Counted from the stretch's first letter, positions 50,656-59,998 are shown. The stretch: 64,000 nucleotides of DNA from Luteibacter sp. dw_328 (GCF_018449605.1 NZ_JAAVUW010000007.1:62001-126000); one strand, 5' to 3'. Numbers and translations are program-made. The notes: generated by a model from the sequence alone, not told the origin.

Positions 50656-50934
50656 TCAACCCACAGCCACCTCTTCCTTCTCCTTCGTCACCTCTTCATC
50701 CTTGTCCGGCGGCGGAAAGTGGTACCACGCTTCGTGGGGAGACGACCGCTTGCACGACGGGCAAGCGGTCATGGTCCAGAAATGGCCGCATCCTGGACAG
50801 CAGCCTGCGGTCCAAAAGGTATGCCACTGCGTAAGGCATCCTGAGCCGGGTTCGCCGGGTGCACATACCCAGCGACTCTCGGGTTTGGGTTCCCAGCTGC
50901 AACGCGGGCAATGGATATGAGGTTCGCGGCTCAT
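50656..50934 (-). CDS. Cys-rich zinc-ribbon-like protein
   Basis: A 92-aa protein with several CxxC or C-pairs: HCPRC, PGSGC, CCPGCGHF and CPSCKRS, which suggests two zinc ribbons, and an acidic C terminus (DKDEEVTKEKEE). It starts 10 nt after arsC and may be cotranscribed with the arsenic genes. No arsenic-specific role known. Confidence 0.6.
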   Translation of the reverse strand: MSREPHIHCPRCSWEPKPESRWVCAPGEPGSGCLTQWHTFWTAGCCPGCGHFWTMTACPSCKRSSPHEAWYHFPPPDKDEEVTKEKEEVAVG

Positions 50935-50943
50935 CGGGTCGCT

Positions 50944-51348
50944 CTAGGGGGCGATGATCTCGCCATCTTCCTTGGTAAACGGGCCGGGCAGCGGCGGGAT
51001 GATCTCGAGCACCTTCTCGGACGGACGACTCAGGCGCGTTCCGCGATCCGTGACGACAAACGGCCGCTCGATCAGGATCGGATGCGCAAGCATGGCGTCG
51101 ACAATCGCCTCGTCGCTGACAGACGGGTCCTTTAAGCCCAACTCACCGAACAGCGGTTCCTTCTGACGCGCCGCCTCGCGGGGCGTCAGCCCCGCATCGA
51201 CGAGGAGGCGCAGCAGTGTCACTCGATCCGGCAGGGTCTTCAGGTACTCGATCACGGTCGGCTCGATGCCGGCATGGCGAAGGATCGCCAGCGTGTTGCG
51301 CGAGGTGCCGCACCGGGGGTTGTGATAGATCGTTGCGTTCATGGTCAT
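50944..51348 (-). CDS. arsC: Arsenate reductase, glutaredoxin type
   Basis: A 134-aa ArsC that reduces arsenate to arsenite using glutathione/glutaredoxin. Catalytic Cys13 lies in [11 protein letters not shown], and the anion-binding Arg cluster includes [15 protein letters not shown]. It ends KEDGEIIAP. Overlaps arsH by 4 nt; downstream of the arsR-arsH divergent promoter. Confidence 0.94.
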   Translation of the reverse strand: MTMNATIYHNPRCGTSRNTLAILRHAGIEPTVIEYLKTLPDRVTLLRLLVDAGLTPREAARQKEPLFGELGLKDPSVSDEAIVDAMLAHPILIERPFVVTDRGTRLSRPSEKVLEIIPPLPGPFTKEDGEIIAP

Positions 51349-52070
51349 GACGTAGGTTCCACTACGGCTGCAGCGGCAGCCAGTGCACGGGCCTCAGCGG
51401 CGCCTTTGCGCTCGCTGTAGCGGTCAACAAGATAATCACTGCGGCCACGGACCAGAAGCGTGAACTTCATCAGCTCCTCCATGACGTCAACCACGCGATC
51501 GTAGTACGGCGACGGCTTCATGTGGCCGGCGGCATCGAATTCGTTCCAGGCCTTCGCTACTGAGGACTGGTTCGGGATGGTCACCATGCGCATCCAGCGG
51601 CCGAGTACGCGCAAGGCGTTGACCACGTTGAACGACTGCGAGCCACCCGATACCTGCATGACGGCCAGCGTCCTGCCCTGGGTGGGACGCACGCTGCCGT
51701 CTTCCAGCGGTAGCCAGTCGATCTGGTTCTTGAATACACCGGTCACGCTGCCGTGCCGCTCGGGGCTGACCCAGACATGGCCCTCCGACCACAACGAAAG
51801 CGCGCGAAGCTCCTGCACCTTCGGATGACTCGCGGGCACGCTGTCGAGCATGGGAAGGTCGGCGGGATCGAACACGCGTGTTTCGGCGCCCAGGTGCTGG
51901 AGGATGCGCTCCGCCTCGTAGGCGAGCTTGCGACTGAAGGATTGCGGTCGCAGCGAGCCGTACAGGATCAGGATGCGCGGCGCATGGCCGCCGTCGCCCT
52001 GGACGGTGAGGCGTTCCCACTCGGGCAGCGGCAGGTTGCCGGTCAGGTGGGGAAGATCGACTGACGTCAC
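51345..52070 (-). CDS. arsH: ArsH, NADPH-dependent FMN flavoprotein
   Basis: A 241-aa flavodoxin-like oxidase that oxidises trivalent organoarsenicals or reduces quinones/azo dyes. Visible hallmarks are [19 protein letters not shown] (FMN phosphate loop), [21 protein letters not shown] and [11 protein letters not shown]. Divergent from arsR, overlaps arsC. No arsenite exporter (arsB/acr3) is in the window. Confidence 0.94.
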   Translation of the reverse strand: MTSVDLPHLTGNLPLPEWERLTVQGDGGHAPRILILYGSLRPQSFSRKLAYEAERILQHLGAETRVFDPADLPMLDSVPASHPKVQELRALSLWSEGHVWVSPERHGSVTGVFKNQIDWLPLEDGSVRPTQGRTLAVMQVSGGSQSFNVVNALRVLGRWMRMVTIPNQSSVAKAWNEFDAAGHMKPSPYYDRVVDVMEELMKFTLLVRGRSDYLVDRYSERKGAAEARALAAAAAVVEPTS

Positions 52071-52144
52071 GATGCTCTCCGAGGGTTGCCTGGCGCTAAT
52101 GATTCTATCATTCTAGAGATATCGAGACGAACGACGCAACCGCC

Positions 52145-52522
52145 ATGCAAACCGCCGACGCCATCAAGGTCCTTTCCGCGCTCGCTCAGGAGTCGCGCCT
52201 GGCGATATTCCGCTTGCTCATCGAGCAGGGGCCGGAAGGATTGCCCGTGGGGGTGATCGGCGAACGTCTGGGTTTTCCGAGTGCCACCCTCTCGTTCCAT
52301 CTGAAAGAGCTGCTGCACGCGGGCCTTGTCACCAGTCGCCAGAGCGGTCGCTTCATTTACTACGCGCCGGTGATCGCCGCGGTGAATGGCCTTGTCGGTT
52401 ACCTGACCGAGAACTGCTGCGCGGGTAGCGGTGGTAGTTGCGCGCCGGCGGCGAACGTCGCGAAGGCGGCAGGCAAGCGCGCGGCGGTTGCCAAACGTCG
52501 AGGCGTAAAGGCACTCGGGTAA
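52145..52522 (+). CDS. arsR: ArsR-family arsenite-responsive repressor
   Basis: A 125-aa winged-helix repressor (LIEQGPEGLPVGVIGERLGFPSATLSFHL in the HTH). Instead of the classical ELCVCDL site in helix 3, the putative As(III) ligands are C-terminal: Cys91, Cys92 and Cys99 (ENCCAGSGGSC), as in the Acidithiobacillus-type ArsR. It is divergent from arsH; the 74-nt gap contains the shared promoters. Confidence 0.92.
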   Translation: MQTADAIKVLSALAQESRLAIFRLLIEQGPEGLPVGVIGERLGFPSATLSFHLKELLHAGLVTSRQSGRFIYYAPVIAAVNGLVGYLTENCCAGSGGSCAPAANVAKAAGKRAAVAKRRGVKALG

Positions 52523-52599
52523 GAGCGGAATGGGCACTATGATTCACGGCGGCCGCATGGTTCGCATGTGCCCCTCCTCACTTACTCGTCGAGCCTTTC

Positions 52600-54558
52600 A
52601 TGCACTCAGTCCCTTTCGCCGGTGTGCCGGCTGCCAAGCATCGTAAGTTTTCGCGCCTCTCTCTCTCCCTTGCCTTGGCCCTCGCCTCCGGCACGGCGGC
52701 CGCGCAATGGACTGTCTCCGACCATGTACCCCCGCCGCAGGACACGCCGTACGTCGGGACGGTGGCGATCCACGTCGATGCGAACGATACGGCGCAGGGC
52801 ATCTTCCGCGTCCATGAATCCATTCCGGTGAAGGCGGGCGCGCTGACCCTGCTGTACCCGCAGTGGATTCCCGGCGACCACTCGCCCACCGGCCCGATCG
52901 CCATGCTCGCTGGCCTTAAGCTCAGCGCCAATGGCAAGCCGCTCGCGTGGAAGCGCGATGAGTACAACGTCTACGCCTTCCATCTCGACGTGCCGGCGGA
53001 TGTCTCGTCGATCGACGCGGACTTTCAGTACCTGTCCGAGCGCGGGGATGACGCGGACTTCGAGATCACCGATCGCCTGATGTCGATGGAGTGGAGCAAG
53101 GTGGCGCTGTATCCCGCGGGCTATTACACGCGCGGCATCACCTTCGCGCCCAGCCTGACGCTGCCGCACGGCTGGCAGCTCGGCACCGCACTGGAGACCG
53201 CCTCGAAGGCAGGCGACACCACCACGTTCAAGCCGGTGTCCTTCGAGAACCTCGTCGATTCGCCGGTTTACGCGGGCCAGTACTTCAAGCGCGTCGCGCT
53301 CAATCCGGGTGACAAGGCGCCGGTGTTCCTGGACGTGGTCGCCGACGAGCCGAAGTACCTCGAGATAACGCCCGAGCAGCTCACGGTGCATCGCAACCTG
53401 GTGACGCAGGCGACGAAGCTGTTCGGCTCGCACCACTACGACCATTACGACTTCCTGTTCTCACTGTCGGATCAGTTGGCGGGTAACGGCACGGAGCATC
53501 ACCAGTCCAGCGAAGACGGACTGGGCGCCGACTACTTCACCGGTTGGAAGGACGCGGCATCCGAGCGCGACCTGCTGGCGCATGAGTACACGCATTCGTG
53601 GAACGGCAAGTTCCGCCGTCCGGCCGATCTGTGGACTCCCAACTTCAACGTACCGATGGGCGATTCACTTCTGTGGGTGTACGAGGGCCAGACGCAGTAC
53701 TGGGGCTTTGTACTGACCGCGCGCGCCGGTATGTGGTCGCCGCAGGAGTTCCGTGACGGGCTGGCGCTGGTCGCGGCCAACTACGAGCGCAACCGCGAAG
53801 GTTTCCAGTGGCGCACGCTCGAGGACACCACGAATGATCCGACCGTCGCGCAGCGTCGGCCCCTGCCGTACCGCAGCTGGCAGATGAGTGAGGACTATTA
53901 CAGCGGCGGCCAGATGATGTGGCTGGCCGTGGACACCAAGCTGCGCAGTCTCACGCACGACAAGTCGTCACTCGACGATTTCGCGCGCAGCTTCTTCGGT
54001 GTCGAGAATGGCAGTTATGTGCCCAAGACCTATACGTTCGAGGACGTGGTGGCAGCGTTAGATGGTGTTGCCAAGTACGACTGGGCAACCTTCCTGAAGG
54101 CGCATGTCGCCTCGATCAATCCGCAGCTGCAGGATGGCCTTGCGGGCACGGGCTGGAAGCTGGTCTACGACGACAAGGAGAGCGACTACGAGAAGGCGTA
54201 CGACGCCCGGCCGGAAGCGCTTCGCCACTTGGTGAACTTCACCTGGTCGATCGGCCTGACGATGACCGACGCTGGCAAGGTGGGCGACGTGCGCTGGGAT
54301 GGCCCTGCGTTCAAGGCAGGCGTCAGCAGCGGTGCCACCGTGGTCGCGGTTAATGGCGCCGCCTATTCGAAGGATGTGCTGACGACGGCGATTACCGCCG
54401 CCAAGGACAGCAAGACGCCGATCGAGCTGACGCTGAAGTACCAGGGTCGCTTCCGTACCGTTCCCGTGGATTATCACGGTGGTCTGCAGTATCCGCATCT
54501 GGTGCGGGTGGATGGGACGCCGGATTATTTGAGCGAGATTATTGCTGCGCGGAAGTAG
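52600..54558 (+). CDS. M61 family aminopeptidase-like metalloprotease with PDZ domain
   Basis: A 652-aa exported protease (signal peptide to ~residue 35, GTAAAQ). The catalytic zinc motif is HEYTH (His328, Glu329, His332) in LLAHEYTHSWNGK, with WVYEGQTQYWG providing the downstream Glu ligand. The C-terminal ~100 residues form a PDZ domain (SIGLTMTDAGKVGDVRWDGPAFKAGV). M61 enzymes include glycyl aminopeptidases. Its last codons lie inside a 48-bp direct repeat shared with the 3' end of the LysR gene. Confidence 0.9.
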   Translation: MHSVPFAGVPAAKHRKFSRLSLSLALALASGTAAAQWTVSDHVPPPQDTPYVGTVAIHVDANDTAQGIFRVHESIPVKAGALTLLYPQWIPGDHSPTGPIAMLAGLKLSANGKPLAWKRDEYNVYAFHLDVPADVSSIDADFQYLSERGDDADFEITDRLMSMEWSKVALYPAGYYTRGITFAPSLTLPHGWQLGTALETASKAGDTTTFKPVSFENLVDSPVYAGQYFKRVALNPGDKAPVFLDVVADEPKYLEITPEQLTVHRNLVTQATKLFGSHHYDHYDFLFSLSDQLAGNGTEHHQSSEDGLGADYFTGWKDAASERDLLAHEYTHSWNGKFRRPADLWTPNFNVPMGDSLLWVYEGQTQYWGFVLTARAGMWSPQEFRDGLALVAANYERNREGFQWRTLEDTTNDPTVAQRRPLPYRSWQMSEDYYSGGQMMWLAVDTKLRSLTHDKSSLDDFARSFFGVENGSYVPKTYTFEDVVAALDGVAKYDWATFLKAHVASINPQLQDGLAGTGWKLVYDDKESDYEKAYDARPEALRHLVNFTWSIGLTMTDAGKVGDVRWDGPAFKAGVSSGATVVAVNGAAYSKDVLTTAITAAKDSKTPIELTLKYQGRFRTVPVDYHGGLQYPHLVRVDGTPDYLSEIIAARK

Positions 54559-54559
54559 G
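54512..54559. repeat. 48-bp direct repeat, left copy
   Basis: Matches 55481-55528 at 46 of 48 bases. This copy contains the last codons and stop of the M61 peptidase gene. The pair bounds a 969-bp segment carrying yoeB-yefM. Confidence 0.88.
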
Positions 54560-54581
54560 CAGTTACCCGCTAACGTTGACC

Positions 54582-54621
54582 CGAAGACACGGCCGTATCT
54601 CCCGATGCGGCTGTGTCTTCG
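54582..54621. terminator. Hairpin between the M61 peptidase and yoeB
   Basis: Arms CGAAGACACGGCCG and CGGCTGTGTCTTCG (14 bp, one G-T pair) with a 12-nt loop, just after the M61 stop and before the convergent yoeB stop. A good bidirectional terminator candidate, though no T-run follows. Confidence 0.65.
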
Positions 54622-54639
54622 CTGAAGCTGCGCTTCGGC

Positions 54640-54909
54640 TTAGTGATCACCGTAGTGGAACTTGCAGCTGATGATGGAGATGCACTCATCGTCGAAGGCG
54701 TAGACCAGTCGATCCTTCTTATTGATGGATCTGGACCAAAAGCCAGCCAGATCACCGCTCAATTCGTGTGGATCGCCCAATCCGTCGTTCGGACTCCTCT
54801 GCACATCCTTGATAAGGGAGTTGATCTTTTTCAGCGTCTTCTTATCTTCGGTCCAATCCTGATAGTTCTTCCAGGCTTCGTCCGTGAACTTGATACTCCG
54901 TGCCATCAA
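54640..54909 (-). CDS. yoeB: YoeB family mRNA interferase toxin
   Basis: An 89-aa Txe/YoeB toxin that cleaves mRNA on the ribosome. It shows FTDEAWKNYQDW at the start, PHELSGDLAGFWSRSI with the catalytic Glu/Arg region, RLVYAF, and the C-terminal FHYGDH with the catalytic His-Tyr. Overlaps the antitoxin gene by 4 nt. Confidence 0.94.
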   Translation of the reverse strand: MMARSIKFTDEAWKNYQDWTEDKKTLKKINSLIKDVQRSPNDGLGDPHELSGDLAGFWSRSINKKDRLVYAFDDECISIISCKFHYGDH

Positions 54910-55172
54910 GCGGTTTCCTTCTCCTCGATCAGCTCTCGTTTCGAAGTCTTGCCCGCCTTGAACTGAGCGATGGACTTGGCGAGGTGATCGCGGTTTGCCT
55001 TGTTGCTGAGCAGGTGAATGGTGTCTGCCATCGAGTTGTAGTCCGCAAGGGACATGACTACTGCGTCCTCGTGGTCACGGCGATGGATGACCGTGATGGA
55101 GCAGTCGCTCGCTACGGTATCCAGCACACCCTTGAGGTTGTTACGGGCGTCCGAAAAGCTGACGACTCGCAT
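54906..55172 (-). CDS. yefM: YefM family antitoxin
   Basis: An 88-aa Phd/YefM antitoxin: VVSFSDARNNLKGVLDTVA and VVMSLADYNSMADTIHLL are the family's DNA-binding/dimer region, followed by a flexible toxin-binding tail. It autorepresses the operon with YoeB. Confidence 0.93.
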   Translation of the reverse strand: MRVVSFSDARNNLKGVLDTVASDCSITVIHRRDHEDAVVMSLADYNSMADTIHLLSNKANRDHLAKSIAQFKAGKTSKRELIEEKETA

Positions 55173-55427
55173 GGGGTTCTCCTGTGTGTCTTACCTTTCT
55201 ATGTACTTCTGATGTCTTTCTTAACTTGTACAGGTTCTTGCACAAGTGCAGTTTAGAGCATGTCCTGGAAGGCGGCAAGGGGTCAGTACAGCTGCCATGT
55301 ATGTCTAAGTATCTGAATACTAATGGTAATACATGCCTGAAGTCATGGACTGGCGGCGGTACGGAGTACCTCCAGTCCAACGGAAATGGGCTAGGCATCG
55401 AATACTGGGCGGGCACGATATGGCGAA

Positions 55428-55481
55428 TCAATGAGCGAGTTTGCGCACGACGCTACATGTGGCGACGGTTTCCTGCGCACA
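55428..55481 (-). pseudogene. C-terminal fragment of a CadR/ZntR-type MerR regulator
   Basis: The minus strand reads CAQETVATCSVVRKLAH and stop. The intact MerR gene at 62683 ends CAQKTVATCSVVQTLAH, 14 of 17 identical. The similarity ends exactly where the right direct repeat begins (55481), so this is a piece of a different regulator gene brought in with the insertion. Positions 55173-55427 hold nothing else I can identify. Confidence 0.75.
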
Positions 55482-55528
55482 TGGGACGCCGGATGACTTG
55501 AGCGAGATTATTGCTGCGCGGAAGTAGG
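55481..55528. repeat. 48-bp direct repeat, right copy
   Basis: Second copy of 54512-54559. On the minus strand it encodes the last residues and stop of the LysR regulator (TSAQQ), so each copy completes a different gene: M61 on the left, LysR on the right. Confidence 0.88.
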
Positions 55529-56380
55529 TTTGATCGCGTCGAAGAACGAAGTTACCGACTGCGTTCTTCGACGCTCCTTGAGGCAACAGACCTGGATATG
55601 GGTCACCACTGGTTCGCCCTCGATCGGTAGCGGAACGAGTCGTTCATCCGGCACATATTCCGACTTCGACACGGTTCCTGCGCCCAACCCACGAATCACC
55701 GCCTCGCGTAGTGCCTCGCGGCTGCCGATCTCCATCGCTACCGTCGCGGCGAGTCCTTGCTCGCCCAGCGCTGCTTCCAGTGCGAGCCGCGTGGTGGATC
55801 CGGGCTCTCGCACCAGCAACGGCTCGGCGCTGAGTTCCTCAAGGCTGACCGACTCGCGCTTCGCCCACCGATGCTCCCGATGTACGAAGACGATCACCGG
55901 GTACGTCGCGTAAGGCTGCATATGGAACCGCGTATCGACGGTTCCCTTTGCGATGACGCCCACGTCGCAGAGGTAGTGCTCCAGATCGTGCAGCACTTTC
56001 TCCGAGTTACCCAGCGACATCGACAGGAACATCTGCGGATGACGCGCGTGGTACTTGTCGATCATCTCGGTGACATGGAACGGACTTACCGCGCCGATCC
56101 TCAGCGAACCGCGACGCATGGAACCGCTGTCTTCCAATAGCACGCGCCCGTCGTCTTCCAGATCCACGATCTGCCGCGCGATGCGCAGGAACTCGCTACC
56201 TGTGGCCGTGAGGTCCACGCGGCGGCCGCGCCGATGGAACAGCTCCACGCCGTGTTCTTCTTCAAGTGCCTGAATCTGAGAGGTCACCGTGGTCTGGCTG
56301 GTGTGCATGGCACGCGCCGCAGCGGTGAATCCACCATGCTGGACAACGGCGATGAAGCTGCGGAGCTGGGTGAGGGTCAT
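55508..56380 (-). CDS. LysR-type regulator of the phosphonate operon
   Basis: A 290-aa LysR protein with N-terminal HTH (MTLTQLRSFIAVVQHGGFTA, HTSQTTVTSQIQALEEEHGV) and a substrate-binding domain (SLRIGAVSPFHVTEMI). I start at ATG 56380; a longer reading from 56458 adds 26 residues. It diverges from phnX and probably activates the operon in response to a phosphonate or intermediate (inference). A 20-bp palindrome lies between the genes. Confidence 0.9.
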   Translation of the reverse strand: MTLTQLRSFIAVVQHGGFTAAARAMHTSQTTVTSQIQALEEEHGVELFHRRGRRVDLTATGSEFLRIARQIVDLEDDGRVLLEDSGSMRRGSLRIGAVSPFHVTEMIDKYHARHPQMFLSMSLGNSEKVLHDLEHYLCDVGVIAKGTVDTRFHMQPYATYPVIVFVHREHRWAKRESVSLEELSAEPLLVREPGSTTRLALEAALGEQGLAATVAMEIGSREALREAVIRGLGAGTVSKSEYVPDERLVPLPIEGEPVVTHIQVCCLKERRRTQSVTSFFDAIKPTSAQQ

Positions 56381-56443
56381 GGGGGCGGTCCGATCGTTTG
56401 CGCCATAGGTTGAACGATCCATGTGACATCTATCCACCGAAAA

Positions 56444-56463
56444 AACCGATGGAACCATCGGTT
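56444..56463. promoter_or_regulatory. Candidate LysR operator palindrome
   Basis: AACCGATGGAACCATCGGTT, a 9-bp perfect inverted repeat around AA, in the gap between lysR and phnX. LysR dimers usually bind T-N11-A sites; this palindrome is the strongest symmetric candidate in the gap. Confidence 0.6.
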
Positions 56464-56547
56464 AAGGGGGCGGGATTCGATCATTGAGGTGCAACCTGGC
56501 GTCTCTAACCTGCCTCCATCATCGGCAGTAGAGCGGCGCTCATCATC

Positions 56548-57396
56548 ATGTCTTCGGTTATTCCTTCGTCCCGGCCCTCGGGTGGTAGCTATCCCGGGCC
56601 GCTTACCACCGCGATCTTCGACTGGGCGGGCACCGTGCTCGACTTCGGCTGCATGGCGCCGGTGGACGCCTTCCGTCAGGTGTTCGAGGCGGCCGGCGTG
56701 CCGATCTCGATCGCCGAAGCCCGGCTGCCCATGGGCGCAGCCAAGCGCGAGCACATCGCCATGATCCTGGCCATGAGCGAGGTGGAGGGTCGCTGGCACG
56801 CCGTGAGGGGTCATAAGCCGACCGCGGGCGATCTGGACCAGCTCTACGCCGCCTTTCTCAGCGCGGATGCCGCGAACGTGGAGCGCCACAGCGCGCTCAT
56901 CCCCGGTGCCCTGGAGACCATGGCTGCCCTGCGTTCACGTGGCCTGCGCATCGGCAGCACGACGGGTTATCCGCATGAAGTCATGGCTAACCTTGTTCCG
57001 CTAGCGAAGGCTCAGGGCTACGAACCCGACCACACCTGCACGGTGAGCGACGTGCCGCGTGGGCGTCCGGCGCCGGACATGTGCCTGGTCAACGCGCTGG
57101 TCCTCGAGGCGCTGGACGTGAGGGCTTGCGTGGTTGTGGATGACAGCCCGAGTGGCCTGCTCTCGGCACGCGCTGCCGGCATGTGGGCAGTGGGTGTTTC
57201 CGCGAGTGGTAACGAGGTGGGTCTGTCGCTGGCCGATTGGCATGCGCTGCCTTCTACACAGCAGCAGGAACGGCTGGGGGTAGCGCGGCATCGCCTGGAA
57301 GCCGCGGGCGCGCATTTCGTGATCGAGACCATCGCGGACCTGCTGCCGGTGATCGATGCCATCGAAGCGCGTCTTGCCGATGGGGTGGCGCCATGA
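56548..57396 (+). CDS. phnX: Phosphonoacetaldehyde hydrolase
   Basis: A 282-aa HAD-superfamily enzyme that splits phosphonoacetaldehyde into acetaldehyde and phosphate. The nucleophile is Asp25 in IFDWAGTVLDFG, and ARLPMGAAKREHI carries the Schiff-base Lys66 that marks PhnX rather than other HAD enzymes. STTGYPHEVM and RPAPDMCLVNA are also conserved. ATGA overlap with the next gene. No phnW aminotransferase is found nearby. Confidence 0.93.
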   Translation: MSSVIPSSRPSGGSYPGPLTTAIFDWAGTVLDFGCMAPVDAFRQVFEAAGVPISIAEARLPMGAAKREHIAMILAMSEVEGRWHAVRGHKPTAGDLDQLYAAFLSADAANVERHSALIPGALETMAALRSRGLRIGSTTGYPHEVMANLVPLAKAQGYEPDHTCTVSDVPRGRPAPDMCLVNALVLEALDVRACVVVDDSPSGLLSARAAGMWAVGVSASGNEVGLSLADWHALPSTQQQERLGVARHRLEAAGAHFVIETIADLLPVIDAIEARLADGVAP

Positions 57397-58529
57397 AGGA
57401 CTGGTCGTTTCATAACCCGGTTCGCGTGCACTTCGGCGTGGACTCGCTCGATACGATCGGTCGTCTGCTGCACGGACGTAGCTACGCGCTGGTGACTTAT
57501 GCGGGAGACATCTTTCGCGGATTCGCGCAACGTATCGCGGCGCAGGCCGGGCCGGCGCTGGTGACCATCGACGCCATCGAGCCCAACCCGACCTTGGCGA
57601 TGCTGCAGACCGTCTGTGCACAGATGGAGGCGCTACCGACCAAGCCGGACGTGCTCGTCGCGCTGGGTGGTGGCTCGGTCATGGACTCCGCCAAGGTGCT
57701 CGCCACCGGCCACGGTCGCTGGCAGCCTGTGGTCGAGGCACTCAACAACCCGGCGGCCGACGTGCCACGCGCCATGCCGATCATCGCCATTCCGACCACC
57801 TCGGGTACGGGCAGCGAAGTCACTTGCTGGGCCACCGTGTGGGATCCGGAAAACGACCGCAAGCTGTCGTTGTCGCGGGACGATCTCTACCCCGAAGCGG
57901 TGGTGGTGGACCCGCGACTCGTGGCCGGCTTGCCTCGTAGCGTCACCATCGCCAGCGGTCTCGATGCGTTGTCGCATGCCCTGGAAAGCCTTTGGAACAA
58001 GAACGCCAGCCCAATTACGCGAAGCCTGGCCGTGCAGGCAGCAAAGGAAATCATGCGGGGCCTGGCGCGCCTCAACGGCGACCTCCATGACCTCGACGCC
58101 CGCACGTTGATGGCACTGGGCTCGCTGCGCGCAGGCCTCGCGTTTTCCAACACACGCACCGCGCTGGCTCACAACATCTCTTACCCGATCACCCTCCGCC
58201 AGGGCATCGCGCACGGCATCGCCTGCTCGTTCTGCCTGCCGGACGTGATGACGGCCGCGATCGGCGCGGAACCGTCCTGCGACAGCGCGCTTGAAGACCT
58301 CTTCGGCGACCTGCGCAGCGCGCCACAGACGCTGCGGATCTTCCTCGACGGCCTCGGCGTGTCATCGGATTCGCGCGACTACGGCATGGATCCGGCGCAG
58401 TGGCGCGACGTCGTCGCCGAAGCGTTCGACGGCGTGCGCGGTCGCAACTTCATCGGCGCCATCGAGCGCTTTCCGTTTCGGGACGTTGTGGACGTACCGG
58501 GCAGCCAAGCCGTAGGGGCATCCTTATGA
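57393..58529 (+). CDS. Iron-type alcohol dehydrogenase, probable phosphonoacetaldehyde reductase / hydroxyethylphosphonate dehydrogenase
   Basis: A 378-aa class III (iron-containing) alcohol dehydrogenase. GGGSVMDSAKV is the NAD(P) phosphate loop; SGLDALSHALESLW and GIAHGIACSF carry metal-ligand His. It is close in type to phosphonoacetaldehyde reductases. With phnX but no phnW, it likely oxidises 2-hydroxyethylphosphonate to phosphonoacetaldehyde for PhnX (inference). It overlaps both neighbours by 4 nt, so it is part of one tightly coupled operon. Confidence 0.85.
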   Translation: MKDWSFHNPVRVHFGVDSLDTIGRLLHGRSYALVTYAGDIFRGFAQRIAAQAGPALVTIDAIEPNPTLAMLQTVCAQMEALPTKPDVLVALGGGSVMDSAKVLATGHGRWQPVVEALNNPAADVPRAMPIIAIPTTSGTGSEVTCWATVWDPENDRKLSLSRDDLYPEAVVVDPRLVAGLPRSVTIASGLDALSHALESLWNKNASPITRSLAVQAAKEIMRGLARLNGDLHDLDARTLMALGSLRAGLAFSNTRTALAHNISYPITLRQGIAHGIACSFCLPDVMTAAIGAEPSCDSALEDLFGDLRSAPQTLRIFLDGLGVSSDSRDYGMDPAQWRDVVAEAFDGVRGRNFIGAIERFPFRDVVDVPGSQAVGASL

Positions 58530-59998
58530 AGGCGCAGCAGAGTATCCAGACCGATGCGCTTGCGCGCCTCGACGAAATGCCGTGGACGCGATTCCACACC
58601 ATCCTGACCCTTGCGCTTGGCGTGGGCTGGGCACTCGATTCGTTCGAGACGAACATCATCGGTAGCGTGTTCGGTGTGCTGAAAGCGCAATGGCATCTTT
58701 CGTCCACGCAGGGGTCGCTCGCCGTGAGCCTTTGGGTGATTGGCATGCTCATCGGTGCGATCGGATTCGGCTATCTCGCTGATCGTTACGGCCGTAAGAG
58801 GCTCTTCCTTGGCACGCTTCTCTGGTATGCGGTGTTCAGCACGGGCACGGTGTTCTCGTGGAACTACGAGTCCTTCCTGTTCTTTCGCGTAATGACGGCG
58901 CTCGCTGTAGGCGGTGAGTACTCGGCGGTGACGGCGACCATGGGCGAGTTCATTCCGAAGCGGCATCGCGGACGAACGGACGCAACGATTCTTTCCGGGT
59001 TTCCGCTGGGCGCGTTGACTTCCGCTGCCGTCACGCTGCTGCTACTCAACCAGCTTCCCGGCAATATCGCCTGGCGTGTGGGCTTTGGTCTGGGGACGAC
59101 GCTGGCGCTGATGTTCTTCTGGATTCGTCGCGTGATTCCCGAGTCACCGCGCTGGTTACTTCAGCAAGGGCGCATTGCGGAGACGGAAGCGATCGTGGAT
59201 CGCATCGCCGCGAGTGCCGAGCGCGCCGGTACGTCGGTCGATCACAAGCTCCAGGCCCGCAAGCGCTACCCGGCTGTACCGTACACACCGACGACGCCGG
59301 CCTTCCTGCGCAATATCCGTGAGCTCTTCGGCCAATACCGCCTGCGCTGCGGCCTCGCCAGCGCGCTGAACTTCTCACAGGCAGCCGTGGTATATGGCGT
59401 TCTCTCACTGATGGCCCTGGTGATCCTGCCGTACATGAAGGTGCCTGCGGATCGCATGCCGATCTACTATGTGTACGGCAATGCGGCGGCGTTGCTTGGC
59501 GGCCTTACGGCGGCCTGGCTGGTGGAAGCCTGGGGACGCCGCTGGTCGTTGCTGGTGAGCTACAGCTTCACGGCCCTGGCGATCGTTCCGCTTTATGTAC
59601 TGCACACGTTGCCCGGCATGGTCGCCGCGTACTGCATGATCCAGTTTGGGGTGACCTGGGCGTATATCTCCGGCTACGTGATCTCGTCCGAAGTACTGCC
59701 GACCCGCATGCGGGCCACGGGCCTGGGCATCTCGGTGGCGGTCGGAAGGGTGGGGGCCATGATCTCGCCGCTGTTGCTGACCTATGCCTACCAGATGTCC
59801 GGCGTGCCTTCGTCTGCCCTGATCGTCCTGATTACGTTGGCCCTGCCGGGCCCGATCGCCGCCGCACTGTGGTGGCGCATGGGTAAGGAGACCCGCAACG
59901 TCTCGCTCGAAGAGGGCAGCGTGGAAACGGCACGCGCTCGCGAAGCCGCCGCACGCAGCCAGCCGTACGGCACGCTCTCGCACACTCACACGCACTGA
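58526..59998 (+). CDS. MFS transporter, probable phosphonate importer
   Basis: A 490-aa, 12-helix major facilitator. The loop signature GYLADRYGRKRLF follows helix 2, and GTTLALMFFWIRRVIPESPRWLLQQGR marks the end of the first half, as in AAHS/sugar-porter-like organic-acid transporters. ATG 58526 overlaps the dehydrogenase stop. Likely imports the phosphonate used by the operon (inference). Confidence 0.85.
   Translation: MKAQQSIQTDALARLDEMPWTRFHTILTLALGVGWALDSFETNIIGSVFGVLKAQWHLSSTQGSLAVSLWVIGMLIGAIGFGYLADRYGRKRLFLGTLLWYAVFSTGTVFSWNYESFLFFRVMTALAVGGEYSAVTATMGEFIPKRHRGRTDATILSGFPLGALTSAAVTLLLLNQLPGNIAWRVGFGLGTTLALMFFWIRRVIPESPRWLLQQGRIAETEAIVDRIAASAERAGTSVDHKLQARKRYPAVPYTPTTPAFLRNIRELFGQYRLRCGLASALNFSQAAVVYGVLSLMALVILPYMKVPADRMPIYYVYGNAAALLGGLTAAWLVEAWGRRWSLLVSYSFTALAIVPLYVLHTLPGMVAAYCMIQFGVTWAYISGYVISSEVLPTRMRATGLGISVAVGRVGAMISPLLLTYAYQMSGVPSSALIVLITLALPGPIAAALWWRMGKETRNVSLEEGSVETARAREAAARSQPYGTLSHTHTH

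Noticed and set aside
52606-53445. A 279-codon minus-strand frame inside the M61 peptidase gene
   Set aside because: Antisense shadow with Arg-rich, low-complexity translation.
54512-55528. Insertion sequence or integron cassette
   Set aside because: No transposase, no terminal inverted repeats and no attC-like structure; the 48-bp duplication is longer than IS target duplications.
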